This document shows, in pieces, positions 21,963 to 33,585 of a stretch of DNA of 64,000 bases. Every line of letters begins with the position of its first letter. Within the stretch, counting starts at the first letter, position 1. The DNA comes from Saussurea involucrata (taxonomy: Eukaryota > Streptophyta > Magnoliopsida > Asterales > Asteraceae), in the NCBI GenBank assembly GCA_033807775.1, contig CM066319.1:138310983-138374982 (forward strand), given 5' to 3'. The position numbers and the translations under genes were made by a program. Under the pieces are notes generated by a model. The model did not search any database, had not been told where the DNA came from, and saw only the letters and a program-made list of their open reading frames with translations.

Positions 21963-24900
21963 CTACTCATACCAGTTTCTTCTCAGAATCCTATCAAATC
22001 TCATGATTAAATCCCTAAACTCTAGGGTATGATCTATGTTCTGGAGGAGACTTCTGGCTATGTTCTCAGGGTACTTGGGATGACCAACACAATCCCGAAT
22101 AATCCTTATTTTCATCTTCAGAGATTGGGTCGAGTACTTGGGCACTTCACTTCCTTTGAAGGCTTTCTTGATCCCCTTCTGTCGAATGATAAAGGCTTCT
22201 GGTTCTGCTATCATGGATCCTGTGTGATGGTGTTCAAGTCCCTCTATACTTTCATTTGGTGGGCCAATGCTCAGTTTCTCCAGCTCAAAGGTGATACCAT
22301 GCTGAAAATCTATATGGGTCCTGAGATTGACATGTTCCTCCATTGCCAATTCAACCTCAAATCTGGCAGTCCGAGCAGGCTTGTATCTGTTAGAGAAATT
22401 AACATAGTAGGAGTGTAGATGAAGTAGATCGTAGGGATTCAGAAGAACCAGATCATAGTCGTTGAACACGTGCATCTCCTTGTCTGTTCTTTCCACAATA
22501 TATTTGTGGTACACGACTTTGTCGTAGGCGAACTTTCTGTGATGAATTCTCTCTACTTTGGTGATGCAAAACTCTGAGTAGACTCTTCCACCAATGTTGG
22601 TCTTCTCGTGGATGAATCTCCCCTTTCATTGTTTAACATGTTGGCTCTTTTGGGATTCAGATAGGGGTTGATAGGAATGACATTCTGTAATATTAGATCT
22701 CTGTCAGCATATAAGAAGTGAAATACCTCTTCCATTAATGGAGTTTGCTCTGGACGAGAGGATCTTTCTGGTGCTTGTTGTTCTGGTTGTTGTTGTTGTT
22801 GTTGCTATGATGGAGTGTTCTCTGATGGATGTTCTGTGGTGACTTCAGCTTGTATATCAGAAAGGACCTCTGGTATAATCTGATCTGGGTCAGGGTCTTG
22901 TCCTTCTGATGTTGTTCTTTTGCTTGTTTCAGCGCTTTCTTTCTTGGCTCTTTCTTCTTCTGATATGATCTCCATGGCCTCTGATGTTTCATTTTGGTCA
23001 GGGTCATGGAGAATCATGTTGGTTTCAAGGTTGGGTTGGCTAAGATTTTGTTCATCAGCAGAGGCTTGGTTCTGTGGCCTCTCTGGTTCAGTTCTTGGTG
23101 AGTTGGTGGGTGAGTCGATTAGTATGTTTTCTGGTACTGTAGGCTCTGTTGAGGTTGAGGCTTCTGCTTCAGTTCTGATGGGTTTGTTTCGAAAAGTATA
23201 TCCTATGTCTCTGAAGAAGACTCTCTCCCCCTTTTGTTGTTCACACAGGTCATCACCAACATCAGACCCGCTGTCGTTTGTAACAACAAACCTTTCACAC
23301 TTAGACTCCCTAGTAGATCGCTCACCATTGGCTTTTCTTTTTCTGGAGGCTTTGTCGCAGATAATCTCATCAAAGTTGGCAGTTGCATCTTTTAGGGTGT
23401 CTTCCAGCTCTGTTGCAGCAACTCTGACCTCATCTACTTAAGCGCTGAAGTTGACCTTGTGCACGTCAAGAGAAGCCTGAACATGCTTCTCTGTGGCCTG
23501 TGCCTTGGCCATAAATTTTGATGAGATGGTCGTCATGCGGCTAAGCACTTCCTTTCTGAATTCCCCCACATAGCCTCTGGTGATAGGTTTTTCATTTGGA
23601 TGGGTACGAGCAGAAGTAGAAGCAACATCAGTAGTAGTAGCAACAGAAGCATGGATAGGTGTAGCATCTGTGGAAGATTTGGGTAGAGCAGAGAAAGCAG
23701 CAGAGATGGCATTGGAGATTACCTTTGAAATGGCGCAGATATTAGCTTCTGAAAGTGTAACAGAGGGAGTTTGGATGACTCTATTGGCATTTTCCCTTTG
23801 GTAGTTAGAAAGCTCATCTCTCAGAGCCTTGATTTCTGCCTGCATAGCCTTTGACTCGTCAGAATCTTTCTTCTCCAGATCTGATAACTCTTGGGAAGAC
23901 TTTGCTAGTTGATCTCTGACACTTTTAAGTTCATTTTGAAGGTTGACGTCAGAGGCAGATCGCTGATCAGAAGTACATGTGGCTCTAAGTTTACACTCAT
24001 TCAAGGAGTTTCTTATCTCATCACAAAAGCTTGTGAACTTTGCTTTTGTGATGTGGTCAGAGGGTGTAATCTTAGGATCAACACATGATTCTAAGTTTCT
24101 CTCGAGTTTAGAGAGGCCTTCGTTCAGAGGTGTGTTGATGTTGCCTCTGGAAGGACTTCCACCCAATCCTCGATGAACCCACTGAGGGGAAACATCTCTG
24201 AGTCTTCTGTTTACAAATACTCCCTCATCCTCGGAATCTGAGAGAGTAAAGTAAATATGGGAGTTGACATTACGATCCAGACAATCTAATCCTTGTGATA
24301 CTAGGCTTTCCCATTGTCCCTGAGTTAGACAATCCTGTCGGGTAAATCTGAAGTTACCCAGGTTTCTAAGTAGGTCTTCCTTAGATGGATGAGCCACAGA
24401 GGCATCATCGTGTGTGTTTATCCTAGTACCCTGGGACGAATGGGTAATATTATCAAACTTGGCTTCCCTGGTATTAAGCATATCAGAGGCATGAAGAGGT
24501 GCCTCTGATGGTTTAGGCCGGTTCGGGTTTGAGGTGTGCACCTTTGATTCAATACCCATTTGGTCTGGATCACCATGACTAGAAGATTTGCTTGCACTGG
24601 GAGTTGGGGTAGGAGTCCTAAATCTCACATGTGTGTTCACTCGAACATCTTGTGCTAATCTCACCAGACTCTCGGCTCTTAGGGCTTCAGAACGCACAAG
24701 GATCTCATCGCTCTGCTCACTCTCTTCAGAGGAGGATGAGCTCTCTGCCCCTCCTTCTGAAGGTTCCCTAACTCCCTATGAGGCAGACCTCTCTAAGGGT
24801 ACTCTATCCTCTCCTACTTCCTCCTCATCCTCTGAGGCAGACCCCTCTGAGGGTGCTCTGACCTCTTGTACTTCTTCTTCTTCTTCTTCTTCCTCTGAAA

Positions 24901-25887
24901 GAACATAGTTTTTGGGCTCAGAGCCTAAGTATGCTGGGGATCTCACCTTAGGTTCTTGAGGTTGAGCAACATTTCTATAAGAAGAAATGGATGGGTGATT
25001 CTCTTGAATCAACACAAGCATCGTTCTAGGAGCTCTGCGAGTGTTAGGATACATACCGTGCTTCGTGGGCTTGAAGGAAGACATTGTCCAGTGTGGTGGT
25101 GTAGGAGTGCCTGCTTGAACCAATTGGAGCTTTTCAAAGGCAGATCTGATGGCTAAGCTGATGAATCTCGGGAACATTATGGATTTGAGAGCCTTGTCCT
25201 CTCCAACCAATTTCTCTCTGGCAAGGGCCTTCGTCTTGTTGTCCACCACAGTCAGGAGTTCCTCGTACAGGATGCTTCCATAATCGAAGTTCCTTTTGAA
25301 ATACAAGCCATACATGATGGTTAGTATGGCAGGGCTCGATTGGTCTAAGCTTCGAGATTTGGAAGTTAGGGTTCTATTTAGTACAGAGAACATGAAGTTC
25401 CAAATGGGTGGTAGATGCTTCCTTCTGAACTGGCTCACTCTGGTAATGGTGGTATCCTTGTATACTAAGAATAGTAGGAACTTTATCAGAGTTGGTTGCT
25501 GTGGGGGGATTTCATATGCATCGATTTGCAGGTGTTCTGGTGTGAAGAACCTGAAAATCCTAAGTGTTCTTGGCCGAATCCTAAACATTCCTGCTCCTCC
25601 TTGAGCACCAGCATCAACTTTTCCAATGATTCCTCCTTGATCTTCTACAAATTGGCAAGTTGCCCACCATTGTTGGATATACACCATTGGTAGAGTAGAG
25701 TCTACCATGGTTAGGGCGTGGAAGAGTTCTGATCTCCTAAAGAATTCTAGGATGACGTGGTACAGGGGTCATATCTGGTTGGGCTCAAATCGACAGAAAA
25801 ATTGTTGCTATTGAACTGGTAGGGTTGGATTTCAATGCGATCGACAGGTGCTACTCTGCTTGATTTAGCAGAATGTTGGGCGACCAT
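21963..25887 (-). pseudogene. Sirevirus B accessory ('env-like') ORF, broken
   Basis: The minus-strand ATG at 25887-25885 (MVAQHSAKS) lies about 115 bp below a TATA box, the reason for choosing this start. The N-terminal conserved domain shows IEIQPYQFNSNN, then after a frameshift near 25730 FFRRSELFHALT, VYIQQWWATCQF and ILTIMYGLYFKRNFDYGSI, matching the same domain in A, C and D. Next come an acidic run (eight Glu near 24885), a Ser/Pro-rich part with TAG at 24776, a coiled-coil stretch near 23800-24050, a CDKASRKRKA basic patch near 23340 and a polyglutamine stretch at about 22787-22804. The C-terminal domain (NPYDLLHLHSYYVNF, FELEKLSIGPP) is related to A. Stops: TAG 24776, TAA 23438, TAG 22805, TAG 22553. 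No membrane segment seen. Function unknown. Confidence 0.78.
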
Positions 25888-26001
25888 TGTTGTAGGTTGC
25901 AGGTTTGAAGAACACAAGAAGATTGAGTGCAAAGAAGAGAGGGAAATATTGATCATAGGAAAGTTTGAAAGCGTAAAGAGTGAAATGGGGTTTGAAATGG
26001 G

Positions 26002-26009
26002 TTTTTATA
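26002..26009 (-). promoter_or_regulatory. Private TATA box of Sirevirus B accessory ORF
   Basis: TATAAAAA on the minus strand, 115 bp upstream of the accessory ATG and followed by a pyrimidine-rich leader. Clusters of the family word lie upstream (26260-26540 and 26755-26915). Confidence 0.65.
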
Positions 26010-26924
26010 CTCGAATAAATCTCAGGGATAACGATTGGAATGGTACTCGAGTGTCAGGTTAGTGGAACGACGTCTAAGAGAGACGTGGTTACAGCTATTT
26101 GTTAGTTGGCCAATAGGATGATGCCACATGTGTCTTGAAACTGATAGTTTTCTGAGATGGAACCATCACGGTTGGGGTTTAGCAGGTGACAGGTGGTTCA
26201 TGCTCAGAAATAACCCGCATCTAGAGTCCAATTTATTTCAGAAAATGCACAAGGCATTTGGAAACAACAGAGCTCTGTTGAGCACTTTTTCTGATAGTGA
26301 GACTCTGATGATTTTTCCTTCTGGCATGGTTATGAGTAACTTATATCAACATGTTTCACCTTTAATACCCAAAAATCATTTACAAATCCTAATTCTTATG
26401 TGAAAGTAATCAATGAACCCTTAATCAAGAATCTGAGTTCAGAAAGTTTCACAAAGGCTCTGATGTTAGTATCAGAGTCTTTGATGTTAGTATTAGAGGT
26501 TCTGATGAAGTTTCAGAGACCCGATTCTGAAGGAAAAGGTTCAGAGATATGTTCAAAGTTGTTTTATCAGAATAGGTTTTCTCTTTCTCAAAGTTGGTTT
26601 CTTTGCAATCAACTAAGTCACAATATCCAGAGAATTTAAGATATTGGACTTGCTCCCCCTTAAATGATGAGCTCTTTAAAGATTTTAAGCTCCCCCTTGA
26701 AGTGTGCAAGATTTGAAAAGTATTTACAGAGAAGACAACAAATGAATCAAACAAAAGAGGCTCTGATGGACAGATCAGAGGCTCTAAGAACAAGAAAAAT
26801 GCTGAAAGTATGCTAAAGTAACCCTGAAGTGAACAATAAAGGTTCTGATAGAAAATGTACTACCTAATTACTCAATCAGAAGCTCTAAGATGGATGTTAG
26901 AGGCTCTAATCTTTTGTCAAGAGA
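26010..26924 (-). other. Spacer with purine tracts and word clusters
   Basis: Non-coding DNA between pol and the accessory promoter. On the minus strand AAGGGGGAGC tracts lie near 26652 and 26692. Family words (GGCTCTGATG, TCAGAGTC, ATCAGAGGC, GAAGCTCTAAG) are dense at 26430-26540 and 26755-26915. Confidence 0.7.
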
Positions 26925-28770
26925 TTAGGAAGACATATTGAGCACACCCAACTTGCTGATTAAGAAATTAAATCTCCTCTCATCAAGGGCTTTTGTAAAC
27001 AGACCAGCAAGTTGAAAGTCAGTTGAAACAAAATACATTTCAATTGTTCCATTTTCAACATGATCTTTGATAAAGTGGTACCTTATATCAATGTACTTTG
27101 TCTTTGAGTGCTGAACTGGATTTGCATTGATTGCAATTGCACTCTTGGAGTCACAGAGGATTGGAACTCTGTTATATTCAAGACTATAGTCTCTGAGCTG
27201 AGTCTTCATCCAGATTACTTGTGAACAACAACTAGCAACAACAACATATTCTGCTTCTGCTGTAGAGGTTGACACACAGTTTTGCTTCTTGGATGTCCAA
27301 CTCACTAATTTGTCTCCAAGTAATTGACAACTACCAGAAGTACTCTTCCTGTCATTTCTGCATCTTCCATAGTTTGAATCAGTGTATGTTACAAGCTCAA
27401 AGCCAAAGTTAAGAGGATACCAGAGACCCAAAAATTGAGTCCCTTTGAGATATTTGATTTTTTTTGACAACAGACAAATGAGATTCCTTAGGATTACTTT
27501 GGAATCTGGCATAGAGACAGGTTGCAAACATAATATCATGTCTGCTAGCTGTTAAGTACAAAAGTGAACCTGTCATGCCTCTGTAGGTCTTGACATCCAC
27601 AGATTGACCATCTGGATCATGGTCAAGTTTAACTCCAGTGGCAATAGGTGTTTTCATATGATTTGAGTTGTTGAGCTTATATTTCCTTAAAATATCAGAG
27701 ACATATATGGATTGGCTTATAAAGGTGTCTCTGATATATTGTTTTACTTGTAAACCTAGGAAGAATGAAAGTTCTCCCATAATGCTCATTTTAAATTCAC
27801 TCTTCATCAACTCTGAAAACCTATCACAATATTTTTGATTTGTAGACCCAAAGATAATGTCATCAACATATATCTGTACCAGAAGAAGATCATTTTTGTA
27901 TCTCCTAATGAATAAGGTAGTATCCACAGTACCTTTCTCAAAGTGATTATTTAACATAAAAGTAGACAGAGTTTCATACGAGGCTCTAGGGGCTTGTTTA
28001 AGGCTATACAGAGCTTTGTCAAGTAGGTACACATGGTCTGGAAACTCTAAACTTTCAAATCCAGGTGGTTGCTGGACATATACTTCTTCATGCAATTTGC
28101 CATTCAGAAAGGCAGATTTGACATCCATTTGATAAACTTTGAATCCTTTGTGGGCTGCATAGGCTAGAAATATTCTGATTGCTTCTGGCCTAGCAACCGT
28201 CGCAAAGGTTTCATCATAATCAATGCCTTCTTCTTGGCAATATCATTTTGCAACCAATCTAGCCTTGTTTCTGATGATGATTCCATCTTCATCTTTCTTG
28301 TTTCTAAATACCCACTTGGTTCCAATAGCAGATTTGTCTTTGGGCAAAGGAACCAAGGACCAAACTTTATTTCTTTCAAATTCCTGAAGCTCTTCTTGCA
28401 TTGCTTCTATCTAGTTTGGGTCATCAAGGGCTTCAGAGACCTTCTTTGGCTCTATCATGCTTAAAAAGTTTACAAAGAAAGCCTCATTTATTGTGGTTGA
28501 TCTTGTCTTTACACCATCTTCAGGAGAACCAATGATTTTATGATCGGGTGATCCTTTGTCCATCTTGTCATTGGAGCATGGACATGGGGTGGTATCTGTG
28601 GTTCTGAAGGAAATTGGTGTGTGACAGCTTCAGAGCTCTAAGGAATTATACCAGGGCTCTGAGGCACACTGCTTTGAAGTGTGGCTTCATTGCTCTGAAG
28701 GGTACCAACAAGGCTCTGTGAAGGTGAACTTGTGTATATGGAATTTGTTCCAATATTGGTCATCAAAGGT
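26925..28770 (-). pseudogene. Sirevirus B pol remnant: RT and RNase H
   Basis: Minus strand. The left part of the frame (about 28770-28550) is integrase-RT spacer; RT follows from about 28500. Motifs are IGTKWVFRNKKDEDG near 28310, VYQMDVKSAFLNG near 28125, VQIYVDDIIFGSTN near 27875 and LLYLTASRHDIM near 27545. RNase H has TDSNYGRCRNDRKSTSG near 27370 and TAEAEYVVVASCC near 27250, and the C-terminus ends at 26925. Frameshifts lie near 28150 and 27450, and a stop (W to TAG) near 28411. Everything upstream in pol and all of gag is deleted. Confidence 0.88.
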
Positions 28771-28772
28771 GA

Positions 28773-29419
28773 TGTTGGTTCCCAGATTCACCTTGTCTCA
28801 TAAACAAACAAACACATCAGATATAGCGGAAGCATTTTTAGTGTTGTTTGAGGATGAGTGATTGTTTAACAAAGAACAATAGAGAGAATAATATACTAGA
28901 ACAGTTAAACAAGATAATAATCATAAACATAACTGCTCGTATATTATAAATGAGGAACACCAAGAACACCGAAGTGTGTGTGTAATCTTCTGAATTCTCT
29001 CAGGCTACAATTCATACAAGATAGTGGAATGGAATTACAGTGCAGCGTGTTCTTACAATTTCTTACAATTGTGTGCTCCACTACTCTCTATTTATAGCCT
29101 GATAAAGTGATGAAGAATGTACTATCTAACCCTGGAGTGACACGTGTAAAGTGTGTAGTTGTCCTTTAGGGCTGACGTGGAAAGTGCAAACACTGCTCTA
29201 ACACTTGTGAGAATTATACGAGTCTTGGGCTTCTACAGAGGTCTTGGTCATCAGAGGTCATTTTCCAGAGCTCTAATGATCTTCTGAAGTCTTTATCTCT
29301 GGCAGTAGGTCTCTGACAGGCTTCTAATGGTCCTCTACAAAGTCTTATGTGGTATCTCTGATGTCTTCAGACTTGGAGTATTTTCAATACTTTTACAATT
29401 GAAATACTTGGGGCTAACA
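28773..29419 (-). repeat. 5' LTR of Sirevirus B (647 bp)
   Basis: Pairs with 21165-21811. The element side (28772 downward) lacks a TGGTATCAGAGC primer site, showing that the internal deletion starts at the LTR edge. GACACGTGTA near 29139-29148. Confidence 0.92.
29099..29106 (-). promoter_or_regulatory. TATA box of Sirevirus B 5' LTR
   Basis: TATAAATA on the minus strand, downstream (in element sense) of the CTCTGATG/TCAGAGG cluster at 29230-29350. Confidence 0.65.
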
Positions 29420-30250
29420 CCTAAAAATAAACCACCTGAAAAGGTAAAAGCAAATACCTTTAAGTTTTTGTGATGACATATCATCATAGCTTCTATAGAG
29501 ACAAACTTCTACTAGCAACCCTAAAGAACTACGGGCCTAAAACAGAGAATCAGAAATATTCATGAACAAGTACTCCCAGATTAATGTTATAGTGGATAAA
29601 ACCCACTTACTACAAAAAGCTAACTGATTTCAACAAAGAAATGTTGTGTCTCAAAAGACATATTAATCTTCGTGACAAGGAACTCACCGAAGATGACATG
29701 ATTCATAACATTATTCAACCTTCATATATCAGTAAAAATTAATGAACCAATATAAACCGGAATATAACCTTTAGACAAATTCATCAACATACTATAAGTG
29801 GTTGAGAGATATGACAAGGTTCTTTCGAATAACAACGATAAACATGTTGGGATAAAGAAAATTTCCAAGGTCAATAACAAAAGGTTAGAGATGGAAACAA
29901 CTCCAAAGGATAGTAACTTAAATAAAAAATTCTCACACATGACATATATGTACCACGTGGACGAAATAGTGGAAAGTGTCAGGGGCATGGCAATAGTTGG
30001 GAAGCATTTTCCAATCCTTGTAGCAGAGATACAACTACTGCCTAGTTGATAAAGGATAATCAATGAACCGTTCCTTTTTCTTAAAAAGGGGGAAACAAGT
30101 TGAAAATAAACTATATCATATTATGTTAAGATTGAATGAGCATAGGTTTCTTTGAAATTATTTTATGTAAATTAATTTCTTTTGCTTATGTAAAACTGAA
30201 TATATAACCATTATAGATGTAAATAAATACATCAAAACAAATAAAAAACT
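29420..30250. other. AT-rich intergenic DNA
   Basis: No recognisable gene. An 83-codon plus-strand frame at 29798-30049 and a hydrophobic minus-strand frame at 29722-30063 overlap each other; neither resembles a family I know. Confidence 0.45.
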
Positions 30251-30451
30251 CTCAATATTCTCCGTTTCGTGTAGGAATGTATCGAGGAGATTTTTTTAGG
30301 ATCTTTGTTGATCCAAACTCTCTTAGTGATTTGACGATGACCCTTAGATCTTGGTGAAAATTGCATTTAACATCTGTATGTATTAGTTTTTCGCCATCAG
30401 CGATAACATACTGAGTCTTCTCAGTATCGTTGATGACTTCTAATGTAAAAG
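30251..30451 (-). pseudogene. Unidentified coding-like fragment cut by an LTR
   Basis: A minus-strand open frame of about 65 codons runs from the Sirevirus D insertion site to a stop at 30252. It has mixed polar composition (KILKKSPRYIPTRNGEY at its end; EVINDTEKTQYVIADGEKL near its start). It could be a disrupted exon or chance. I do not recognise the family. It is cut at 30452 by the 5' LTR of Sirevirus D, which begins inside it. Confidence 0.3.
30447..30451. other. Presumed left target site of Sirevirus D
   Basis: AAAAG abuts the 5' LTR. The 3' LTR is not in the window, so the partner cannot be checked. Confidence 0.4.
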
Positions 30452-31159
30452 TGTTAGATATAATCCCTGAAGACAAGCCTCGCGACTAAAAAGTTCATCG
30501 CTGACATCGAAGATAAAACTAATGAACAAAGACAAGTCTACTCATGATCTGAAGCGGACATCAGTGAAACCAAGATAAGTCTACACACGCGCGACAATTC
30601 AAGAACAAGGCTTCAGCGATAGCTGACTTACATCAGGCCTCACCGATGGAAGATCTCATCAGCGATCGCTGATCATGAAGCTTATGCTTCAAAAATTGTT
30701 TGTCTTATCCTCTTGTATAAAAGTACGAAGGTACAAAAAAAGTTTGCCTTTTGTCCATAATCGTACAACCACTCAGCCACCTACATTGTTCACCATGCGG
30801 CCTAAAGCATGTCTTTGATAAAAGTCAGAAGCATGCGCCCAATGAAGATCTGACACGTGTAAAGTGCTCTTGCCATGCATTTAATGCATAGGGTATAAAT
30901 AGGAGCAATACCCCTTAATTTTGAAGGATTATACGGAACTAATTAGTGCATGTAGAAAATCTCTCTATTTCTAGTGCAAGAACCTGTGTGATTCTTAAGT
31001 TTGTTTAGATTAGGTCTTACTTAATCTTATTCCCCAACAAACTGTAAATTGTATTTTGATTTATCAATAAACAATTTAGAAAAAAAAAATTGTGTTTGTA
31101 TTCAACCCCCCCCCCCTTCTACAAACTTTCACCCTTGTAGAACCCCTTCGAGACCAACA
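30452..31159 (+). repeat. 5' LTR of Sirevirus D (708 bp)
   Basis: Starts TGTTAGATAT, ends GACCAACA, and is followed by a PBS. U3 has the D word (TCGCTGACATCG, CATCAGTGAA, TTCAGCGATAGCTGA, ATCAGCGATCGCTGAT) at 30497-30676, GACACGTGTAAAGTG near 30852 and GCATTTAATGCATAGG near 30877. An AATAAA (31067-31072) and a run of 11 C (31106-31116) lie in the R/U5 part. Confidence 0.88.
30894..30901 (+). promoter_or_regulatory. TATA box of Sirevirus D LTR
   Basis: TATAAATA, directly after the ATGCATTTAATGCAT block and downstream of the word cluster. Confidence 0.75.
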
Positions 31160-31161
31160 AG

Positions 31162-31173
31162 TGGTATCAGAGC
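31162..31173 (+). other. Primer-binding site of Sirevirus D
   Basis: TGGTATCAGAGC two bases after the LTR. Confidence 0.9.
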
Positions 31174-31233
31174 AGATTGTTTAATCTCATAAACAAGATC
31201 TTGCTTATATTTCTCTTCCTTGCTATTCTTCAA

Positions 31234-33585
31234 ATGGCATTCAATTCACATAAACTATATAGACAATGGTTCTCTTGCAAAACCTCCTAGATTCAACAAA
31301 GATAACTTTAATCTCTGGAAGAATCGAATGATGCTATTTCTTGATGGTATAGATCATACTATGCCTTACTATGTTGAAAATGGACCATATGTTCCAGTTG
31401 TCATAGTTACTGCAATTCCTGCCACTTCTACTACTGAAGCCTTACCTGAAAGACAGATTATCAAAGAAACCTCTAGATGGTCTGATGAAGACAAGAAGAA
31501 GGTAGCCATTGATACCAAAGCTAGATCAGTAATATCTATGGCTTTACGTGATGAAGTTTATCACTCAGTAATGAACCTTAAAACGTCTAAAGCCATGTGG
31601 GACACAATCTGTGTTCAATACGAAGGTACATATGAATACAAGAATCCAGAAAGATAAATCTGGTAAGACAATATGAAAGTTTCATTTGTGGTAAGAATGA
31701 ATCTTTATGTGAGGTACACCAATACTTTAATTGCTTATTAATTGATTTTAAGAACTGTTGGTAGAACCTACTCTAATTCTGAGACCCTAAAAAAATTATT
31801 AGAATGTCTTCTTGAAAGTTGGGACAGTTAGACCATGTGTCTTAAACTCTCAAAGGATCTCAAGGATATTTCTTTAAGCACTCTTTATGGCATTTTGCTC
31901 AATCATGAGCAATCATGTCAGCTTAAGAAGAATTTTATAAAAGATTCAAAATATTCCAAAAGCACCCGTGTTGCTTTAATCTCCTCAGAGATGATACCCT
32001 CTTAGCAATACTCTGTAACTATTACTGAGATGGAATCAGACTCTGATGACTTATCACGAACTGACATGTAAGAACTTGATGAGTCACTTACTCTCTTGAC
32101 AAACTCCTTCAGAAGATTTGCAAGAAAGAGCAATTTCAGAAGAAATAAACCTCTTGCTATCACTGACAAGCCAAACTCAACTCTTGTTGATAAGACAACT
32201 GCTACTTGCTATAACTGGGAGAAGAAATGCCATTTTTTCAGTGAATGCAGGTCAAAGAAAGTCTTCAAACCTTCTTCATCCTCTTAACCCAGAGATGAAA
32301 AATACCTCAAGATGAAAGAAAAATATCTGAAGTTGAGAAACTTCAAGAAAAAAGGTAAAGGCCTCATTGCTGAAGAACACGATTATGCTGATTCTGATGA
32401 AGAATCAGATTCTAATGAAGAAGACGTGGCCAACCTCTGTCTAATGGCCCAAATCCAAGAAGTAAAGGAAGAAAACGCTGATGTTTCTTCTACCTCTTCC
32501 ACTTCTCAGGTATCTATCTCTTCTGATCCAGCTCTCATTGAAGCTGATAGACGTCGTACTATCGATCGCTGACAATTGATTTATATAATACCCTGAATGG
32601 CAAAACATAAGCTGAACAACAAAATCTCGATTTAACCGAACATTTTAAAAAATGTCATTTAATGATCCAAGAACTATCTAATATAGAAGAAAGTTTAAAA
32701 TATCAGGTTTATGTAAATGAACTAATCGACATTGAACGCGAACAAGCTATCGCTAAGCTGAAAGCTGAAGAAGCTACTGTGGAAGGATGGTGCAAATCCT
32801 CAGCATAGATCACTGAGATAATCGGTGCTCAGATCCCTGTCCATGACAGAAGTGGTCTTGGTTTTTGTTATGATAAAGAAGAACCAAGCAGAGATCGTTC
32901 CATGCTTAAGTTTGGAATGTTTGTCTCTTCCATCCCTGACAACTCATCATCTCAGTGCTCCTCTTCTACTGTTCCTATCCCTGAGGAATCTCTTATGAGT
33001 CCCAAATTCAAGGAGAAAGGGAAATCTGTTTCTCAAACTCCTCAGAAGGGTACCAATGTGCCCAAGCTGAAGAAGACCAAGTCAAAACCTTCAGCTAATC
33101 AACCTTCTACTTCAAAATCTAAGGTCCCTGAACATATTCAGAGATCAACCCCTAGATTAAAGGTTGATGAAAAGGCTAAGAAATCTGAAGAACCCAAAGT
33201 TCCCCCAATATCTGATGCTAAAAGCGTTCTTGGTACAGGCCCTGCTCATTTAAAGTTTTCAAATATTTATGCCTATCGTTCTAAAGCTACTTTCAGCTAT
33301 AGGATATGTTATCACCGTGGACTTACTGATCATATTGCTAGTAAGTTCCCCACAGCCACCAAAGCTGAGAAATCAGCTAAGATGAAGATGAATGCCTCCA
33401 AGGCAAAGAAGATCACCAAAGATGAAAAATATGCCAAGGTGAAAAATACCACTAAGGTTAAGAAATTAACCAAAGTGAAGGTTACCATTGACGCTGAAAC
33501 ATCAGATGCTGTGAAGATCGCTGATCCTTCTACTTCCACTGACACGTGTGGACCCATAGTAAAGTGGGTACCAATTCAAACTTAA
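31234..33585 (+). pseudogene. Sirevirus D gag, broken
   Basis: The likely start is ATG 31234 (MAFNSH), with a frameshift soon after. The capsid-like UBN2 region includes PPRFNKDNFNLWKNRM near 31283 and SKAMWDTICVQYEG near 31590. There are several stops and frameshifts between 31655 and 32100. The zinc knuckle at about 32198-32245 is damaged: CYNWEKKCHFFSEC keeps the first and last Cys and the His but has Trp in place of the second Cys. The C-terminal part is Lys/Thr-rich, with repeated KAKK/KVKK blocks at 33360-33480, and ends with KWVPIQT at 33585, equivalent to the IWVP end of Sirevirus A. Confidence 0.8.

Larger units (their letters stand above)
21165..29419 (-). mobile_element. Sirevirus B: internally deleted copia element, minus strand
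   Basis: LTRs at 21165-21811 (3') and 28773-29419 (5') bound 8.3 kb. The flanks CCCAA and CCTAA are a TSD with one mismatch. In minus-strand order, the 5' LTR is joined directly to the tail of the integrase-RT spacer; then come RT, RNase H, a spacer with purine tracts, a TATA box, the accessory ORF, a G-run PPT and the 3' LTR. PBS, gag, protease and integrase are missing. By eye the LTRs differ at about two dozen sites, so it is older than C. Confidence 0.9.

Noticed and set aside
29722..30063. Minus-strand hydrophobic 113-codon frame as a possible membrane protein gene
   Set aside because: AT-rich intergenic DNA with an overlapping frame on the other strand, no start context, no homology that I recognise.
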